Positions 1 through 10,754 are shown, counted from the stretch's first letter. The stretch is 64,000 bases of DNA from Symsagittifera roscoffensis (GCF_963678635.1 NC_087063.1:76283617-76347616); one strand, 5' to 3'. A program made the numbers and translations. The notes: generated by a model from the sequence alone, not told the origin.

Positions 1-359
1 TTGACTTATGTTATTTCAACTTATAAACCATATCTTTGACTTGAGGGTTTAATAATGGGTGTAGTTTGTTTGCAAATTGTTTTTAGGCTAATGCGCGATT
101 TGAGGCGGTCAGTTATAAGTGATAAATTATACCAATTTTAGAAGTGTGACCACAGAAAATTTTTAAACGTCGGTGAAGTGTTTCAGTAGAAAAAAAGTTT
201 TTGAAAGCTTAAGTCGAGTCTCGGCATTTTTTTTCTTTGATTGACGGGTCGATTGAATGTTACCCTCGTACGAGTTCCTGGTGGTGATTCTAAGTTGAAC
301 GACTTCAATTGTCCAGATATCATTTCTTGGTCGGAATTAGATTAGTTTTCATCTTTTAT

Positions 360-560
360 CTATGCACAGCAAGTTTGTGTTTTAATCCAATTTGTTCGAC
401 AAAAGGTGTTTACCATTTTATGCCATATAGTGTTCGGTGTTCCTCCAAAGTGTGCTTCAAAAGGTGAAAACTTTAACCTTTGCTGGTTTACCGTTCTTGA
501 AGGTTTTAGAGTTTTCATTAGGGTCAGTTCCATTTGTGATTTTTTGTTTATTTGAGCCAT
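360..560 (-). pseudogene. Retroelement integrase remnant (possible)
   Basis: The - strand frame contains FSPFEAHFGGTPNTIWHKM, which resembles the C-terminal part of integrases of LTR-type retroelements. A second - strand open frame (457-756) overlaps it in another phase, so the reading frame is broken. No terminal repeats, RT or protease are visible nearby. This is probably a decayed fragment. The family assignment rests on one short motif and is weak. Confidence 0.3.
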
Positions 561-1495
561 AATAATTTATCGTTCCTAGATTGTTATCATCAATCGTCCA
601 ATTGAACCTAAACGTGTACAATCTTCCACCGGGCTGAATGTTAGGTTTATTCTCTGATTCTGGAAAATTTCTCCATCTTCCTTGGAAAAAATTGCTTAAA
701 CTTTGCCCATTCGAATTTTCATCTTGCAGTTCCGTTAAGTGAAGTGTATTTTTCAAGGAAATTTATTAACAATGTAGCTAAAGTACTTGATGATTTTTGA
801 AATGAGGCAAATTTAAAAACTATCTATACACACTAAGATAAAGCTTTGTGGGCCCCACACAAATGGTAATGGTCCGGCAAAGTCTAGCTCTATCTGCTGG
901 TTTGTTTAGACGATTAAAGAAAAATTATAAGGAGCAGCCTTGTTGCGGATTTTGCTAACAAAGAACAAAATACACCATTTGGCCTCGTATTGAATCGAGG
1001 TTTAAGAAATTAGTACACACACAGGAAGTGCAGAAGAATTGATTAAAATTACCATCTGATACAAGAAGTTCTGCTTTTTGTTAAAATGGGAACCTCCAAA
1101 AATGTAGTTTAAAAAATCAAACCTGCAAAATTAAATTGGGTGAAATTTAAGCAGAAATCAAATGTGTTTTTTGAAATAAAATCTCGAGAGCAGTTCTACA
1201 TCGTCGAAAACTGATAAATTATGAGTTTTTTAGTTGGCTTAAAATTAACTGATTTGAAATTTTTTTATGAGATTTAACAAAAACCGTGGAAAAATTTGAT
1301 TGCCTTGAAACTTATTTAAAAAACAGTTTTCCAAACTCAATCGACATTTGATGAAACTTTTTGTCGAAAAGGGTCAAATATCAATTTGCTCGAAAAAAAA
1401 TTGAAAGGTAAATTCTTAAGTTTTGGCGTCGGCTGTTGAAAAACTCATTTTTTTTTCGCTTAATTCAATCTTTCAGAATTTAATTTGAAATTATA

Positions 1496-2349
1496 ACAAG
1501 ACTGCTCGTATCAGGGCGAAGCCCTGAATGTTCCAACTGCCTTTTAAGATTTATGGAGCAGTAATAATATTTAAAAATTCAATGAAATAAAACAAAATCA
1601 AAAAAAATTCTAAAATTTGAAATTTTCAATGAAAATCATCCCCCCACAAGCCATACAAAGTACAAAAGGATAAAATTTCGCTCCTTGTAACAAACCAATT
1701 ATGGCAAATAAGCTTTTTTTAACCAACTTGGAACGATTTCTAAGACGGATTAACTCTCCGCTTACGTGTTAATAGCGCGAATTTTATCGCGCTTTAATTG
1801 TCCCAAATTGGTCAAAATGGCCAAAATGGCAATCTTTAAACCCTCATAACTTTACGAAAAATGATCACAGGTGAAATATCTTTTCAAATTTGAACTCAGG
1901 ACAACAATACTTTTCGAATGATGTAAATTTGAGATTTTATGTAAAAACATCCCCCCACACGTCATATTAAGTACAAAGTGATAGATTTTGCGCCTATTAA
2001 CAAATCAATTATGGCATAAAAGCATCCTTGAACCAATTTGGAACGATTTCTAAGACGGATTAAATCTCGCTTACGCGTTAATAGCGCGAAATTTATCGCG
2101 CGTTAATTGTCCCAAATTGTCTTTAAACCCCCATAATTTTATGAAAAATGATCACAGGTAAAATATCTTTTTAAATTCAAGCTCAGGAAAACAATAGCTT
2201 TCGAATGATTAAAAAAATTCCGTCAAAAATGGCTAGTTAAAAAGTCGATATTTGTCTGAAGAAAAAAAACCCACCCCGAGCACAAATATTCCGTTACTTT
2301 CGTATCGAAAGTCGGAACAATTACTTTCGTATCGAAAGTCGGAACAATT
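1496..2349 (+). repeat. Dispersed repeat family A, long copy with internal duplication
   Basis: The segment starts near GACTGCTCGTATCAGGGCG and ends with CTTTCGTATCGAAAGTCGG. A shorter reverse-complement copy lies at 42010-42543, a diverged partial copy at 48883-49330 and a fragment at 55212-55250. In this copy the central block (CCCCCCACA... through TAATAGCGCGAA... to the CCCAAATTGG region) occurs twice, at about 1638-1810 and 1951-2130, so a stretch of about 310 bp was duplicated internally. The centre holds a GC-rich near-palindrome around TAGCGCGAAATTTATCGCGC. There is no coding capacity. It is probably a non-autonomous DNA transposon. Confidence 0.7.
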
Positions 2350-2579
2350 ACTTTGAGCTCTTCTCTGTTTGAGCTCATAAATCGGCTACTCTTGATTAGT
2401 TCTTGAGTTTACTGAAATCAAATAGCAGATTTTAGCGCTTTTCAAATTTCAGTTTCTATTTCTTTTAATTAGCATTTACAGATTTCTCCCCGAATAATAA
2501 CCAGAGATAACCAGTTATAGCCAGACTTTTTGACTTAAATAAGGTTCCATTGAAGGAAACACTGCATTTTTGTTACTAT

Positions 2580-2890
2580 TCTATGATAGCCGTTTTTGGC
2601 TGACCGACCCTAACTTTTTTCAGGAGAATAATTCTCCTCAAATATATGTTTTTTCAGGGTCAAAACTCTCATAAAATGCTCAAAAACGTTTATTTTGACT
2701 TGTTTTTTCCTCAACAGTTTAAAAATTTGCCGGTTTTGCACTAATTTCTGTCAAACTCGTCAAATTTGAGTGATCTGAAAGAGCTAAGAAAATCATTGTG
2801 ATCGACATAGCTCAAAAAATTGTCAAAACTTTTTGAAAAAATTGAAATTTTTGAAAAAATACCCCCTCCTCGAGAAAATCCTAGATCCTA
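2580..2890. repeat. Dispersed repeat family B fragment
   Basis: It contains GGCTGACCGACCCTAA near one end and CCTCGAGAAAATCCTAGATCC near the other. The same two signatures occur in the MITE at 50995-51413, and related sequence lies at 5371-5770 and 34850-35110. The internal sequence is diverged. It is a degraded copy of the hAT-like MITE family. Confidence 0.5.
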
Positions 2891-4886
2891 GATTTGAGAT
2901 CAAACTTAAGAAAAACAAATTATAATTTGTTCAGCTATTTGATTTTCGAAAGCAACATATATTTTCATAGTTTTTTCTCATTATAACTAATTTATGCATT
3001 ACGCATAGTACTAAAAATTTTTGAATGGAAAAGTACGGCGGTTCAAATACTTATTCAATGTGCTTTTGAAAGCTGCTCGAGTTGAACTTGAACCAAAAAG
3101 GCAAAACTGACAGGTATTTTGACGTCTTAAGCTATCAATAAAACACCAGAATATCGCAGAGGAAATTACTCGAATGCATTATGTGGAAAGTGGTGACATT
3201 TGCTAATTTCCATGTTAGAACTTCAAGTAGGTGTGGAAAAGATAATCAAGTATTTATGTCTGGTGTATATTTATGGTGCAGATGGTCTCGATATACCAAT
3301 CAATCTCCATCGGAAGTCAAATTGCTCCACGTAATCGTCTCAAGATTTATCAACGCGCTTTTGAATGTCGTGTTCATTATTGATTTCCTGAACCAATTTG
3401 AACCAAATTTATTTTTTAAAAGTTTCATCTTTTTCTGGCTTAAAACATGTATGAAGTGTTATATCAAATCGGAAACGTAATTTCAATGTCACCAATAAAT
3501 CTTTGATCGATTCGCAAAATCTTTGATATATTATATAGTTTTAAGTGTCACGTTACGCTAAATATAAAAAGTATTTATAATCAAGATGGAAAGAGTTGGC
3601 CTAAAATTTCTACAGAAAGATGAAAATGGTATGGCTAAAACTCCCTGGTTGGGTTTTCAAATTAGATTGTTTTGGGTAGATAAGGCCATGCCACAACACT
3701 TAGCATGTGAAATTTCGACTTTATGGCCGTTCTGGTTGATGAACTTGAGTTGTAAATGGTCTATTTGGAGGGGCCGTAAAAATTTCGATATGAGTCCAGC
3801 TGACCGAGCAATGAAGTTACATGAAAAGAAAGACGAAGCGAGCGGACCCTAAACAAAATGACATTAAATACAAGCTTGATACACTCGAGGGAATTTCAAA
3901 AGAAATTTTCGCCCATTTTCTCTTTCATCCTACCATCGGAGCTAATGCCACGTGATAAATTTTTGTGACAGTGCAAGAAAAATAACCTGGAAATATGCAA
4001 ATCACTTGCACGAAATCCGCTTTGCGTAACTTATGAATGCGCTGTTCGGTTTGCATGATTTCGTTTCTCCAGTTGAACAGATTTTTGCTAGCCTGATACA
4101 ATTACTAACAACGGAAATGAAAAATCGTTGTGAAAGTTACGTGAGAAAATCTAAGATCCGCCCCTGATGCGAACAAAAAATACATCCAAAAACCATGCAT
4201 AGAATAATATCACTATATTTTATTTTTTGGGGACTTTTTTCTCTGAAAGCGTTTATTGCAATTTTGAAAAAGCTAGAGGGCCAGCAATATTAGTTTTCAA
4301 GAAAAATTAACATTATCCTTTTGAAAAGATGGGATAACAATTTAAAACGATGCTAAGTAATGTTATTTCCAATTTTAATCTAAAAAGAGAGATAACAGCG
4401 AAGCCAAAACCATTAAAACATCAAATTTCTCTTTGAAAGTGTAGTAGATTGAATATTCATAAGCCGAGCTTGATTTTTAAGTGGCGCGGAAAAAGTATAT
4501 TTTTAGAACCCTCTAATGGGCCACTCAATTCGGCTTTCGAGCTCGTGCGACGTCTTAGAAAGAGTATACTGCTTATAGCGGGGGGGGGGGGGGGGTTGTT
4601 ATATTGGTCTAAAATGGCTCCCTAACAAAAATTATCAAGAATCGATAAAAGGGAGACCTTTTGTTAAAACAATATTTCTGGCTAAAGTTGAGCAACATTT
4701 TGCAATCATTTTTTAAAAATAGTTTTAGCTTACAAAAGCGGATGTTCATAACTTGTGCAAGGCATTCAATTTGTTTTTTTTCTGATCATACACCTGATAA
4801 ATAGGGTGTGCGGTACTAAACGCCAAAAAACATCTAATTAATTTTTCGCAGTTTTTTTTAAAATTTGTTTCGTGATGTTGTTTCAG
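2891..4886. other. Intron/upstream sequence without a supported gene
   Basis: AT-rich sequence upstream of the first visible TRPC exon. Two open frames of 88-99 codons (3181-3480, 3586-3852) show no recognisable domain. AAAATCTAAGATCCGCCCCTG at about 4149-4168 is a terminal signature of repeat family B. A poly-G tract lies near 4580-4596. No further TRPC ankyrin exon was recognised here. Confidence 0.4.
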
Positions 4887-5017
4887 AAGTGCGTGAATGA
4901 AACGAGTAAGTCTGGCACCTACCCTCCGGACATGACTCCCCTCATGCTGGCAGCACACAGGAACAACATCGACATCATCCAGCTACTCTTCAAACACGAC
5001 GCATCCGAAATCAAAAG
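4887..5017 (+). CDS. TRPC exon: ankyrin repeat
   Basis: The acceptor TTGTTTCAG precedes the exon and the donor is AAAAG|GTTAAC. It encodes an ankyrin repeat with the TRPC-like TPLMLAAHRNNIDIIQLLF core. It ends in phase 2, which matches the next exon at 34565. It is the first visible exon of the gene; earlier exons must lie upstream of the window or remain unrecognised. Confidence 0.85.
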
Positions 5018-5370
5018 GTTAACAGCAGGCTCTTTTACACCCCCTCCCCTACCCCCCCCCCTCACTCTCACACACATACGGGGACGCCAAACATACACCA
5101 GTTTTATGGCGTAAGCAGTGGTTTTAAAAAAGGTTATATACCAATATAAAATGTGTAAAATGTGTTTGATTTTGATGGATCAGAGTACGGTATATGCTCA
5201 TTTTCACTTCAAGTTGGTTAAATGGTCGAAATATTCATTCAGTTCAAATATCAATGACGAACGAAACATCAATGACGATAGAAAAATTTGTTCATGATAT
5301 TTATATACAAAGTTATTTTCCCTTATCAGTTGACTATAATTAAGTGAGTTAAATCAACTATCTCAGCAGG

Positions 5371-5770
5371 CGCGTATCAAGGAATTTCTCGACGGGAGGG
5401 GGGATTTTCAAAAAAAAAATTTGACAATTTTGTCGACTTTTTTAGGTAGACCAAATTGATTTTCTTAGCTTTCTCAAATCACCATAAAGACCCTATATTC
5501 ATCAGAAGCTCTGCGCCGCAGGTAATTTTTTCAAAAAATTGGCCAAAAAAGGAGTGCACTTTTTGGAAGATTTCGACCAAAAAAATTGCGTTTTGTCGGC
5601 TCGCACTCTCCCGTAAAAATTAGTATATATATTAGAAAAATTTCAAAATTTTAGAACAGAAAAATTTACGGTCAGTCAGCCAAAATCGATTATCTCAATG
5701 GGTGGTGGAACCCTTGAGAAAAAGGTGTCCGAACAACGCCCCCCCCCCCCTCCTAAATTCCTAAATCCGC
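5371..5770. repeat. Dispersed repeat family B copy
   Basis: It shows the block order of the family: CGACGGGAGGGGGGATTTTC, AATTTTGTCGAC, GACCAAATTGATTTT, CTGCGCCGCAGG, then a C-tract and CCTAAATCCGC. The order and sense match the reverse complement of the copy at 50995-51413. No protein is encoded. It lies in the large TRPC intron. Confidence 0.5.
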
Positions 5771-6734
5771 TTTTGTTACTCAGTAATTTTCTAAATACAC
5801 ATCCGCCTGTTTTGCAAAAACTATATACGCCTCTGCATGAATACATTTTGTTAAATTATTGACAGATGAGATGTATTTGCCTGTATACATGAATTTTTAA
5901 CGAAATTTAAAGAAAAGAAAACTCATAAAATCTGGTTTCATCTGGCATTGCAAATTATTTTGTGGGAAAATGTCAAAAAATCCGGATGTTTATTTAAATG
6001 TTTGTTTTCCGCGAGTCGTATGTGGCTCCTTCCACAGACAGCTGGCGTTAATTCTTATGATACTTTCAAATTTATAATTCATAACCTCATACTAATTTGA
6101 ACTTAGCCGCTAAACTTTGCAAGCATTATTTGCCATATGCATGACTAGTCATCCTATGATTCCCTGGAAAGGTTTCAAATCGAGTCCCTTACCCACATAG
6201 GCTTAGTAGTTTGATTGCAAGGCCTATAGTTTCAGATTAAATTGTAAAAAGTTGCCAAATATGGTTTTAATGGACGGACTCAAAAAATTCAAAATGGCTG
6301 ACCTAGAAAATCGCCAGAAGTTAATAAAAGCGGCCCCTCCAACTAAAATTTACACGCGCACGCCGCTGAGCATTAGAATATGCAGGACGATGCTAATCAG
6401 ACCATTTCTTTTTGTAGAAAACAATTCTTACGAAAATGTATCGAATTTGCTTTTTCATTTAATTTTTGAGACGCTTTGAAAAATTTTTGCACTGTTCTGC
6501 AGATTCTGCTAGTCTTTTTTCACCCTACCAAACGACCTATGCCTTGGAAATTTCAATGGGGGTTACTTTTAACTCACTTTTTGGACTTTTCCTTTTTTCT
6601 CAAAAACTTTTTGCCAAATCTGATAATAAAATCTTAAGCCTAAGAACAAGCCGTGGAAATCTTGACATTTAAGTCATTTCTGACATTTTAGTCATTTTTC
6701 AGAAAGTTCTCCCCAAAATTTCTCTCCAAAACTT

Positions 6735-7105
6735 GATTAAATTTGGGATTAAGGGTTTAATTGTATTACGGTTGCGGTAACTTTCTCTGCATAAAAAGTT
6801 ACGCCCTAATTTTTGTAGGAAATTATGGCTTCAAAGAAGTCTTTATTGACATTTTGGTAATTTTTAAGAATTTTTTTTCGAAAACTACAGAATTAAATCT
6901 GAGATTCAGGGCTCAATTTCATGCAGGGGGAATTTTTTCTGCATAAGTGCCCACGCGCTAATTTTTGCAGAAAAAATTATGGCTTTAAAAAAGTTTTTAT
7001 TGACATTTTGGTGAATTTTTAGAATTTTTTTTTCCAAAAAACCGGATTAAATATGAGATTCAGGGCTCAATTTAATGCAGGGGAATTTTCTCTGCATAAC
7101 TGTGT
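6735..7105. repeat. Tandem repeat, about 154-bp unit, 2.3 copies
   Basis: The block TTATGGCTTYAAARAAGT...ATTGACATTTTGG...GAGATTCAGGGCTCAATTT...CTCTGCATAA recurs with GGCTT starting at 6827 and at 6981. A partial earlier copy ends near 6800 at CTTTCTCTGCATAA. Copies are diverged, so this is an old minisatellite-like array. It ends about 120 bp before the Polinton insertion site. Confidence 0.65.
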
Positions 7106-7221
7106 TGTTGAGCAAAAATTTAAACTTTAGGAAAATTTGAATTTAAACTTTTTTGTGAAAATTTCTGAATCTTCTTATTCTCTCAAAAGTAGGATTAGAA
7201 GTAATTTGTTTGAAAATAAGC

Positions 7222-7227
7222 GAGAAC
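7222..7227. mobile_element. Left target-site duplication (GAGAAC)
   Basis: GAGAAC directly precedes the AG that opens the element, and the identical hexamer directly follows the right end at 33480-33485. A 6-bp duplication is the hallmark of Polinton integration. Confidence 0.92.
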
Positions 7228-7463
7228 AGTAGTATTGTATCGTGTCCCGGATCTTAAGGGGGGTCCTTCCTAAGGGGGGGGGGGGTCCTCACGTAAAGCA
7301 AAATCCTAGGAAAGGGGTCCTTAATTTTTTGGAGGACCCCTATCCTAGGATTTTGTAAACGAAAGAAATTTTCCACGCAAAAAGCAGAAGACCCCCTACT
7401 TAGGATCTTGCTAAGTTTAGCTTAACAACAAGGGACACGATACAAAATTCTTTCTAATTCCAA
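7228..7463 (+). repeat. Left terminal inverted repeat
   Basis: It matches the reverse complement of 33241-33479 with few differences, including the CCTAAGGGGGG blocks, TCCTCACGTAAAGCAA and AATCCTAGGAAAGGGGTCC. The repeat is itself bounded by inverted copies of TTGTATCGTGTCCC (7235 onward) and GGGACACGATACAA (about 7432-7445), so each TIR can fold back alone. Similarity fades after TCTAATTCC. Confidence 0.9.
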
Positions 7464-7746
7464 TTTTTGGGGTCCTAATTATTGGTCCTGGTTAATAATA
7501 TGAATCATATTAATTGTTATATTTGTTTCGGGCAAATGAACTTTCGACCTAGTTGAAATTTGTTAGTGAACGGGGAATTGACTTTTATGGTATATAATAA
7601 AAATGCGCCGGCCAATTTGGCAGCGTAGCTTAACTGTTGGCAGCAGTAAACTAATTCCTTAACTTGACCTAAATTTTATGGTGAAAAGGCAGTAAATTGA
7701 AATTACTCTCAAAAGGCGGCGGCCGTTTCTGGGCAAAATATACCAA

Positions 7747-8316
7747 ATGATAAATTTGACAAATTTTGAAATAAGAAAAATGAAATTAGAGGGAACTTGG
7801 TGTACTGAAGATATTGATAATGAACATTTACAATTAAGAGTGTTTTCAACCGCAGAAAAAAACTCATTTTTCAAATTTAGTAATGAACGCTACGTCGTCT
7901 TCCTCGAAAGGGCAAAGGAAATTTCAAAGAAAGAATACGAGTTAATTTTCAAAGAACAATTTTATTTGAGTGAGCTTCAACAAATCTCTTGGTGCATTTC
8001 TACAAAACAACAGTATGGTACTGTGAGCGATTTGAATTTTGCTGATTATGAAAACGTATTCGACTATTCGTTTGATTTTACCTCAAAAAGGGTTGATAAA
8101 GACTTGGAGAGAAAAATCCGTCTATGTTTCAACAAGCTATCAAAATACAAAAAACTTCCGGTGGTTTATTTAATTATTTACCACCGTTATCTTAATGAGA
8201 CTAAATGGTATTTGCAAGGTCACTTTTATTTCCACTGGCTTGAAATTCAGCAGGTTGGAGAGGTGTTGGAAAAAATAAATAATGAAATTGCAAAAAAGCA
8301 GAGTAACTCCTATTGA
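7747..8316 (+). CDS. Polinton ORF, unknown function (189 aa)
   Basis: First ORF after the left TIR. ATG at 7747; a second in-frame ATG at 7780 is an alternative start. The protein is rich in Lys, Phe, Tyr and Glu, with no signal peptide and no membrane span; I do not recognise the family. Its 3' end overlaps the next ORF by 35 nt, as in compact viral gene clusters. It ends at TGA. Position and overlap suggest an early or accessory protein. No function is assigned. Confidence 0.6.
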   Translation: MINLTNFEIRKMKLEGTWCTEDIDNEHLQLRVFSTAEKNSFFKFSNERYVVFLERAKEISKKEYELIFKEQFYLSELQQISWCISTKQQYGTVSDLNFADYENVFDYSFDFTSKRVDKDLERKIRLCFNKLSKYKKLPVVYLIIYHRYLNETKWYLQGHFYFHWLEIQQVGEVLEKINNEIAKKQSNSY

Positions 8317-8716
8317 TTTGAAAATAATTCACGAAATTTATACGTCTTTGAAACAAACTTATCCTGATAATTCTAACCGACGCAACTATTTTCTAGCTGC
8401 ATGTTCTCTGTTTTTTGTTAGTTCTGATAACCTTAACTACGACATTTTAATTAAGTTGAGACCTTATGGTGGCTTGATTGGTATTGATAACTCTTCCTTA
8501 GACAAATACTTGAAAAATTCCAAAATTTTACGATTGCACGCTATTTTGCACGATGCGGCCGGATTTATACACGAATTTTATCAACAGGGTACCACGTACT
8601 GTTACATGTTGCCCTGGAACTGTAACAACAGCTTATTGGGACATTTGAGTGGAATAGCGTTCTGCCTTTTCATTAAGTTGAAAAAACCAGAAGTTTATCA
8701 TTTACTAGAATGCTAG
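8282..8716 (+). CDS. Polinton ORF, unknown function (144 aa)
   Basis: It overlaps the previous ORF by 35 nt and the next by 7 nt, all on the same strand. The protein contains AILHDAAGFIHEFY, then CYMLPWNCNNSLLGHLSGI, a His/Cys-bearing stretch that could be a small hydrolase-like or metal-binding site, but I cannot name a family. A moderately hydrophobic segment (GIAFCLFI) is too short for a clear membrane span. It ends at TAG. Confidence that it is a real gene comes mainly from the overlapping-cluster context. Confidence 0.55.
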   Translation: MKLQKSRVTPIDLKIIHEIYTSLKQTYPDNSNRRNYFLAACSLFFVSSDNLNYDILIKLRPYGGLIGIDNSSLDKYLKNSKILRLHAILHDAAGFIHEFYQQGTTYCYMLPWNCNNSLLGHLSGIAFCLFIKLKKPEVYHLLEC

Positions 8717-9279
8717 GCGAGAGATCAGTTGTGCTTGACGTGGAAGACTTTCGTTACAAGAAAAACGCCTTTGTGGTTAAAGAATTAGCAATAACAACTT
8801 CAGACTACAGCGATCGACTCATTTTCCTACCTCCAGTGAATTTCAATATACTACCAAAGCTTGAACAAAAAGCTTACAACTGGTTAACAAATTATTTACA
8901 CGGTCTCCATTGGGAAAACGGTGATTATCTTTATATAATCTTGAATCAAATACTTCAGAGTTTTGTGCTGAGAAATCCCGGTGCCGTTTTTTACGCTAAA
9001 GGAAAAGGAAAGACAGAATTTTTGGCCAAGTACTTGGACCGAAAGATTGAAAACCTAGATGATTTGGGCTGTCCTCGGGTTGAAAACTTATATTTTAAAA
9101 ATTATCCAAGTTGCAATAAACATATTCCACATTACAACTCCAGGAATCATTGTGCCCTGAAGAAAACCAAGGTTTTTTATGATTGGTTGAAAAATGAACA
9201 ACAGCGAGAGATCAGCGAAAGTGGAGACATACCTATCACCAAATTCAATGCTTTGTGCGTGGATGACTCCAGAGGGTGA
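8710..9279 (+). CDS. Polinton ORF, possible degenerate RNase H-fold (DEDDh-like) protein (189 aa)
   Basis: The start VVLDVEDF...KELAI looks like an exonuclease motif I strand with DxE. Later come HGLHW, YAKGKGKTEFL, NLDDLGCPRVENL and a terminal HCALKKTK...YDWL that resembles the H-A-L segment of DEDDh nucleases but lacks the usual acidic residue at the expected distance. From memory of family style, similar uncharacterised proteins are scattered in invertebrate genomes and mobile elements. A catalytically dead or divergent nuclease fold is possible. Its 3' end overlaps the PC4-like ORF by 86 nt in another frame. Function is inferred only. Confidence 0.5.
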   Translation: MLGERSVVLDVEDFRYKKNAFVVKELAITTSDYSDRLIFLPPVNFNILPKLEQKAYNWLTNYLHGLHWENGDYLYIILNQILQSFVLRNPGAVFYAKGKGKTEFLAKYLDRKIENLDDLGCPRVENLYFKNYPSCNKHIPHYNSRNHCALKKTKVFYDWLKNEQQREISESGDIPITKFNALCVDDSRG

Positions 9280-9406
9280 TATTAAAATTTCATTAACGAG
9301 AATAGAGCGTGTTGATTGCAGTGGCCAAATTGTTCAGAGGAAGGAGCAAATAATAATTTCCGAAGAAGAGTTGTCTACGTTGAAGAGGTTTTTTTCCAGT
9401 TATTGA
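9194..9406 (+). CDS. PC4-like ssDNA-binding protein, short (70 aa)
   Basis: The C-terminal part, GDIKISLTRIERVD, then SGQIVQRKEQIIIS and EEELSTLKRFF, follows the strand-strand-turn-helix plan of the PC4/p15 coactivator domain: a D..G turn, a basic-then-I-x-I/L strand, and a following helix. The N-terminal 25 residues overlap the previous ORF and have no obvious fold. PC4 domains bind single-stranded DNA and act in transcription or replication. The alternative is a non-PC4 short viral protein. A second, clearer PC4-like gene is on the other strand at 19365-19724. Confidence 0.45.
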   Translation: MNNSERSAKVETYLSPNSMLCAWMTPEGDIKISLTRIERVDCSGQIVQRKEQIIISEEELSTLKRFFSSY

Positions 9407-9444
9407 TCAATTTGTATACTTCCAGAGATTCAAGTTTATCAGAA

Positions 9445-9699
9445 ATGTTAGCCAGCAAGCGAGGAGTATATCTTCCCCAACTAGTCTTAGTACCCAAACG
9501 TCAGCCAGGAGTTCAGATGGATCTAAACAGCAGTGAATTGCCAGATGAGATTAAGACGATTGTGAAAGAGGATACTGTGAAGAAAATAATGTACTACAAA
9601 AAAACTGCAAATATCCCAGCAAACTTTGTTTTAGAAATGCATGACATAAATGATAGAGATTTCACACGTTATGAAATTGTTTACTGTTCTCAAAAGTAA
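9445..9699 (+). CDS. Polinton small ORF, unknown (84 aa)
   Basis: The frame is open from 9316, but the ATG at 9445 starts after the PC4-like stop and gives an 84-aa product with GVYLPQLVLVPKRQPG and a charged C-terminal half. It has no membrane segment and no recognised motif. It ends at TAA 9697-9699, 72 nt before the membrane-protein gene. I chose the 9445 start because upstream codons coincide with the end of the previous gene. Confidence 0.45.
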   Translation: MLASKRGVYLPQLVLVPKRQPGVQMDLNSSELPDEIKTIVKEDTVKKIMYYKKTANIPANFVLEMHDINDRDFTRYEIVYCSQK

Positions 9700-9771
9700 T
9701 TTAATTTTTTACAAGCGTCATTCACAGAGAGAAAAAGTCTAACACAGTCTGTAGAATAAATAGTTTCTCAA

Positions 9772-10032
9772 ATGTCAGAAGCAACAACAGCAGTAGATGA
9801 ACCTGACGCAACATTAGTAACAGAGTTTGTTTATAACGAGACAAACAGTGAAAAAAAATCATGGAAGTTTTGTAACAATGTAACTTTGCCAAGGTCTGAA
9901 GTAGTTTTTGTTGCGCAAATGGTAGTAATTCTAATTTTACTAACTTTCTGCATTCTCAAACTTTCTTTCACTAAATTAAGTTGCGAAGAAACGTCAGTTT
10001 GGTTCTCGATTTTATCAGGCTTGGTTGGTTAA
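9772..10032 (+). CDS. Polinton single-span membrane protein, possibly C-terminally truncated
   Basis: A polar N-terminus with several possible N-glycosylation sites is followed by one strong membrane segment (VVFVAQMVVILILLTFCIL) and a short C-terminal region. Small membrane proteins of this layout commonly sit just upstream of the packaging ATPase in Polintons. The TAA at 10030-10032 is followed in frame by eight more codons to TGA at 10054, in the region where relatives have a conserved C-terminus, so the stop may be a nonsense change. The TGA overlaps the ATPase ATG (10053), typical of tightly packed genes. Confidence 0.6.
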   Translation: MSEATTAVDEPDATLVTEFVYNETNSEKKSWKFCNNVTLPRSEVVFVAQMVVILILLTFCILKLSFTKLSCEETSVWFSILSGLVG

Positions 10033-10052
10033 GTACTACCAAACCCAAGAAT

Positions 10053-10754
10053 ATGAATAAAGTGATTGATACTTCGACAAGAATTTTTATGGCGATAGTG
10101 GGACCTTCAGGATCCGGGAAAACTGAGTTAATTTTGAAACTTCTGATGGGAAATGCTTTTTAACCTAATTTTGGAACCGTTCTATATCTTTACAAAGAGA
10201 TGCAACCTGCATTCTCAGAAAAAGTGTCTTCTCGCGAAGTGAATGTGGAGTTCATGAAATTCGACGGATTCGAATCTGTGAGAAAATTAGAAAATGTTCT
10301 TTTAGTTTTCGATGATTCATGTGAAGACATCTATAATGACAAGGAATTTGTTAGGTTAGCGACAGCGGGTAGGCATAGAGGGATAGATGTAATATATGTT
10401 AAGCATAACTTGTTTCAACAAAGTCGATGGTCGCGTACGATTGATTTGAACACTTCACACATCATTCTGTTCAAATCGCCTCGCGACGTTCAGCAACTAG
10501 ATCTTTTAGGAAGACAATTGAATGTATCAAAATTTTTGAGAAACTGTTACGAATTAGCTACCAGAGACTCTTTTGGACATCTTCTAATCAACTTGGACCC
10601 CCGTACATCAGATTGTTTGAGATATTGTTCAAATATCACACCACCTGGGCCAACAGTTTTTTATTTACCCTTATCTGAAGCAGAAACTACTCCAATCACA
10701 AATGAAAAAGAAAAACTTATCTATTCTGCGGCATATGGTACAACTGAAACCTGA
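10053..10754 (+). pseudogene. Polinton packaging ATPase (FtsK/HerA type), in-frame stop
   Basis: The ATG at 10053 opens a frame with Walker A GPSGSGKTE about 15 residues in, and Walker B VLLVFDDS about 90 residues in. The frame continues to TGA at 10752-10754. A TAA at 10161-10163 interrupts it about 36 codons in; the sequence on both sides is coding-like and in the same phase. Members of this family power genome packaging into the capsid. With the stop, only the P-loop fragment or a protein restarted at ATG 10200 lacking Walker A could be made. Family assignment is secure; activity is doubtful. Confidence 0.85.

Noticed and set aside
3586-3852. 88-codon + strand open frame (and 3181-3480)
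   Set aside because: No recognisable domain, no splice support, and composition like the surrounding intron; could be an old repeat but not supportable as a gene.
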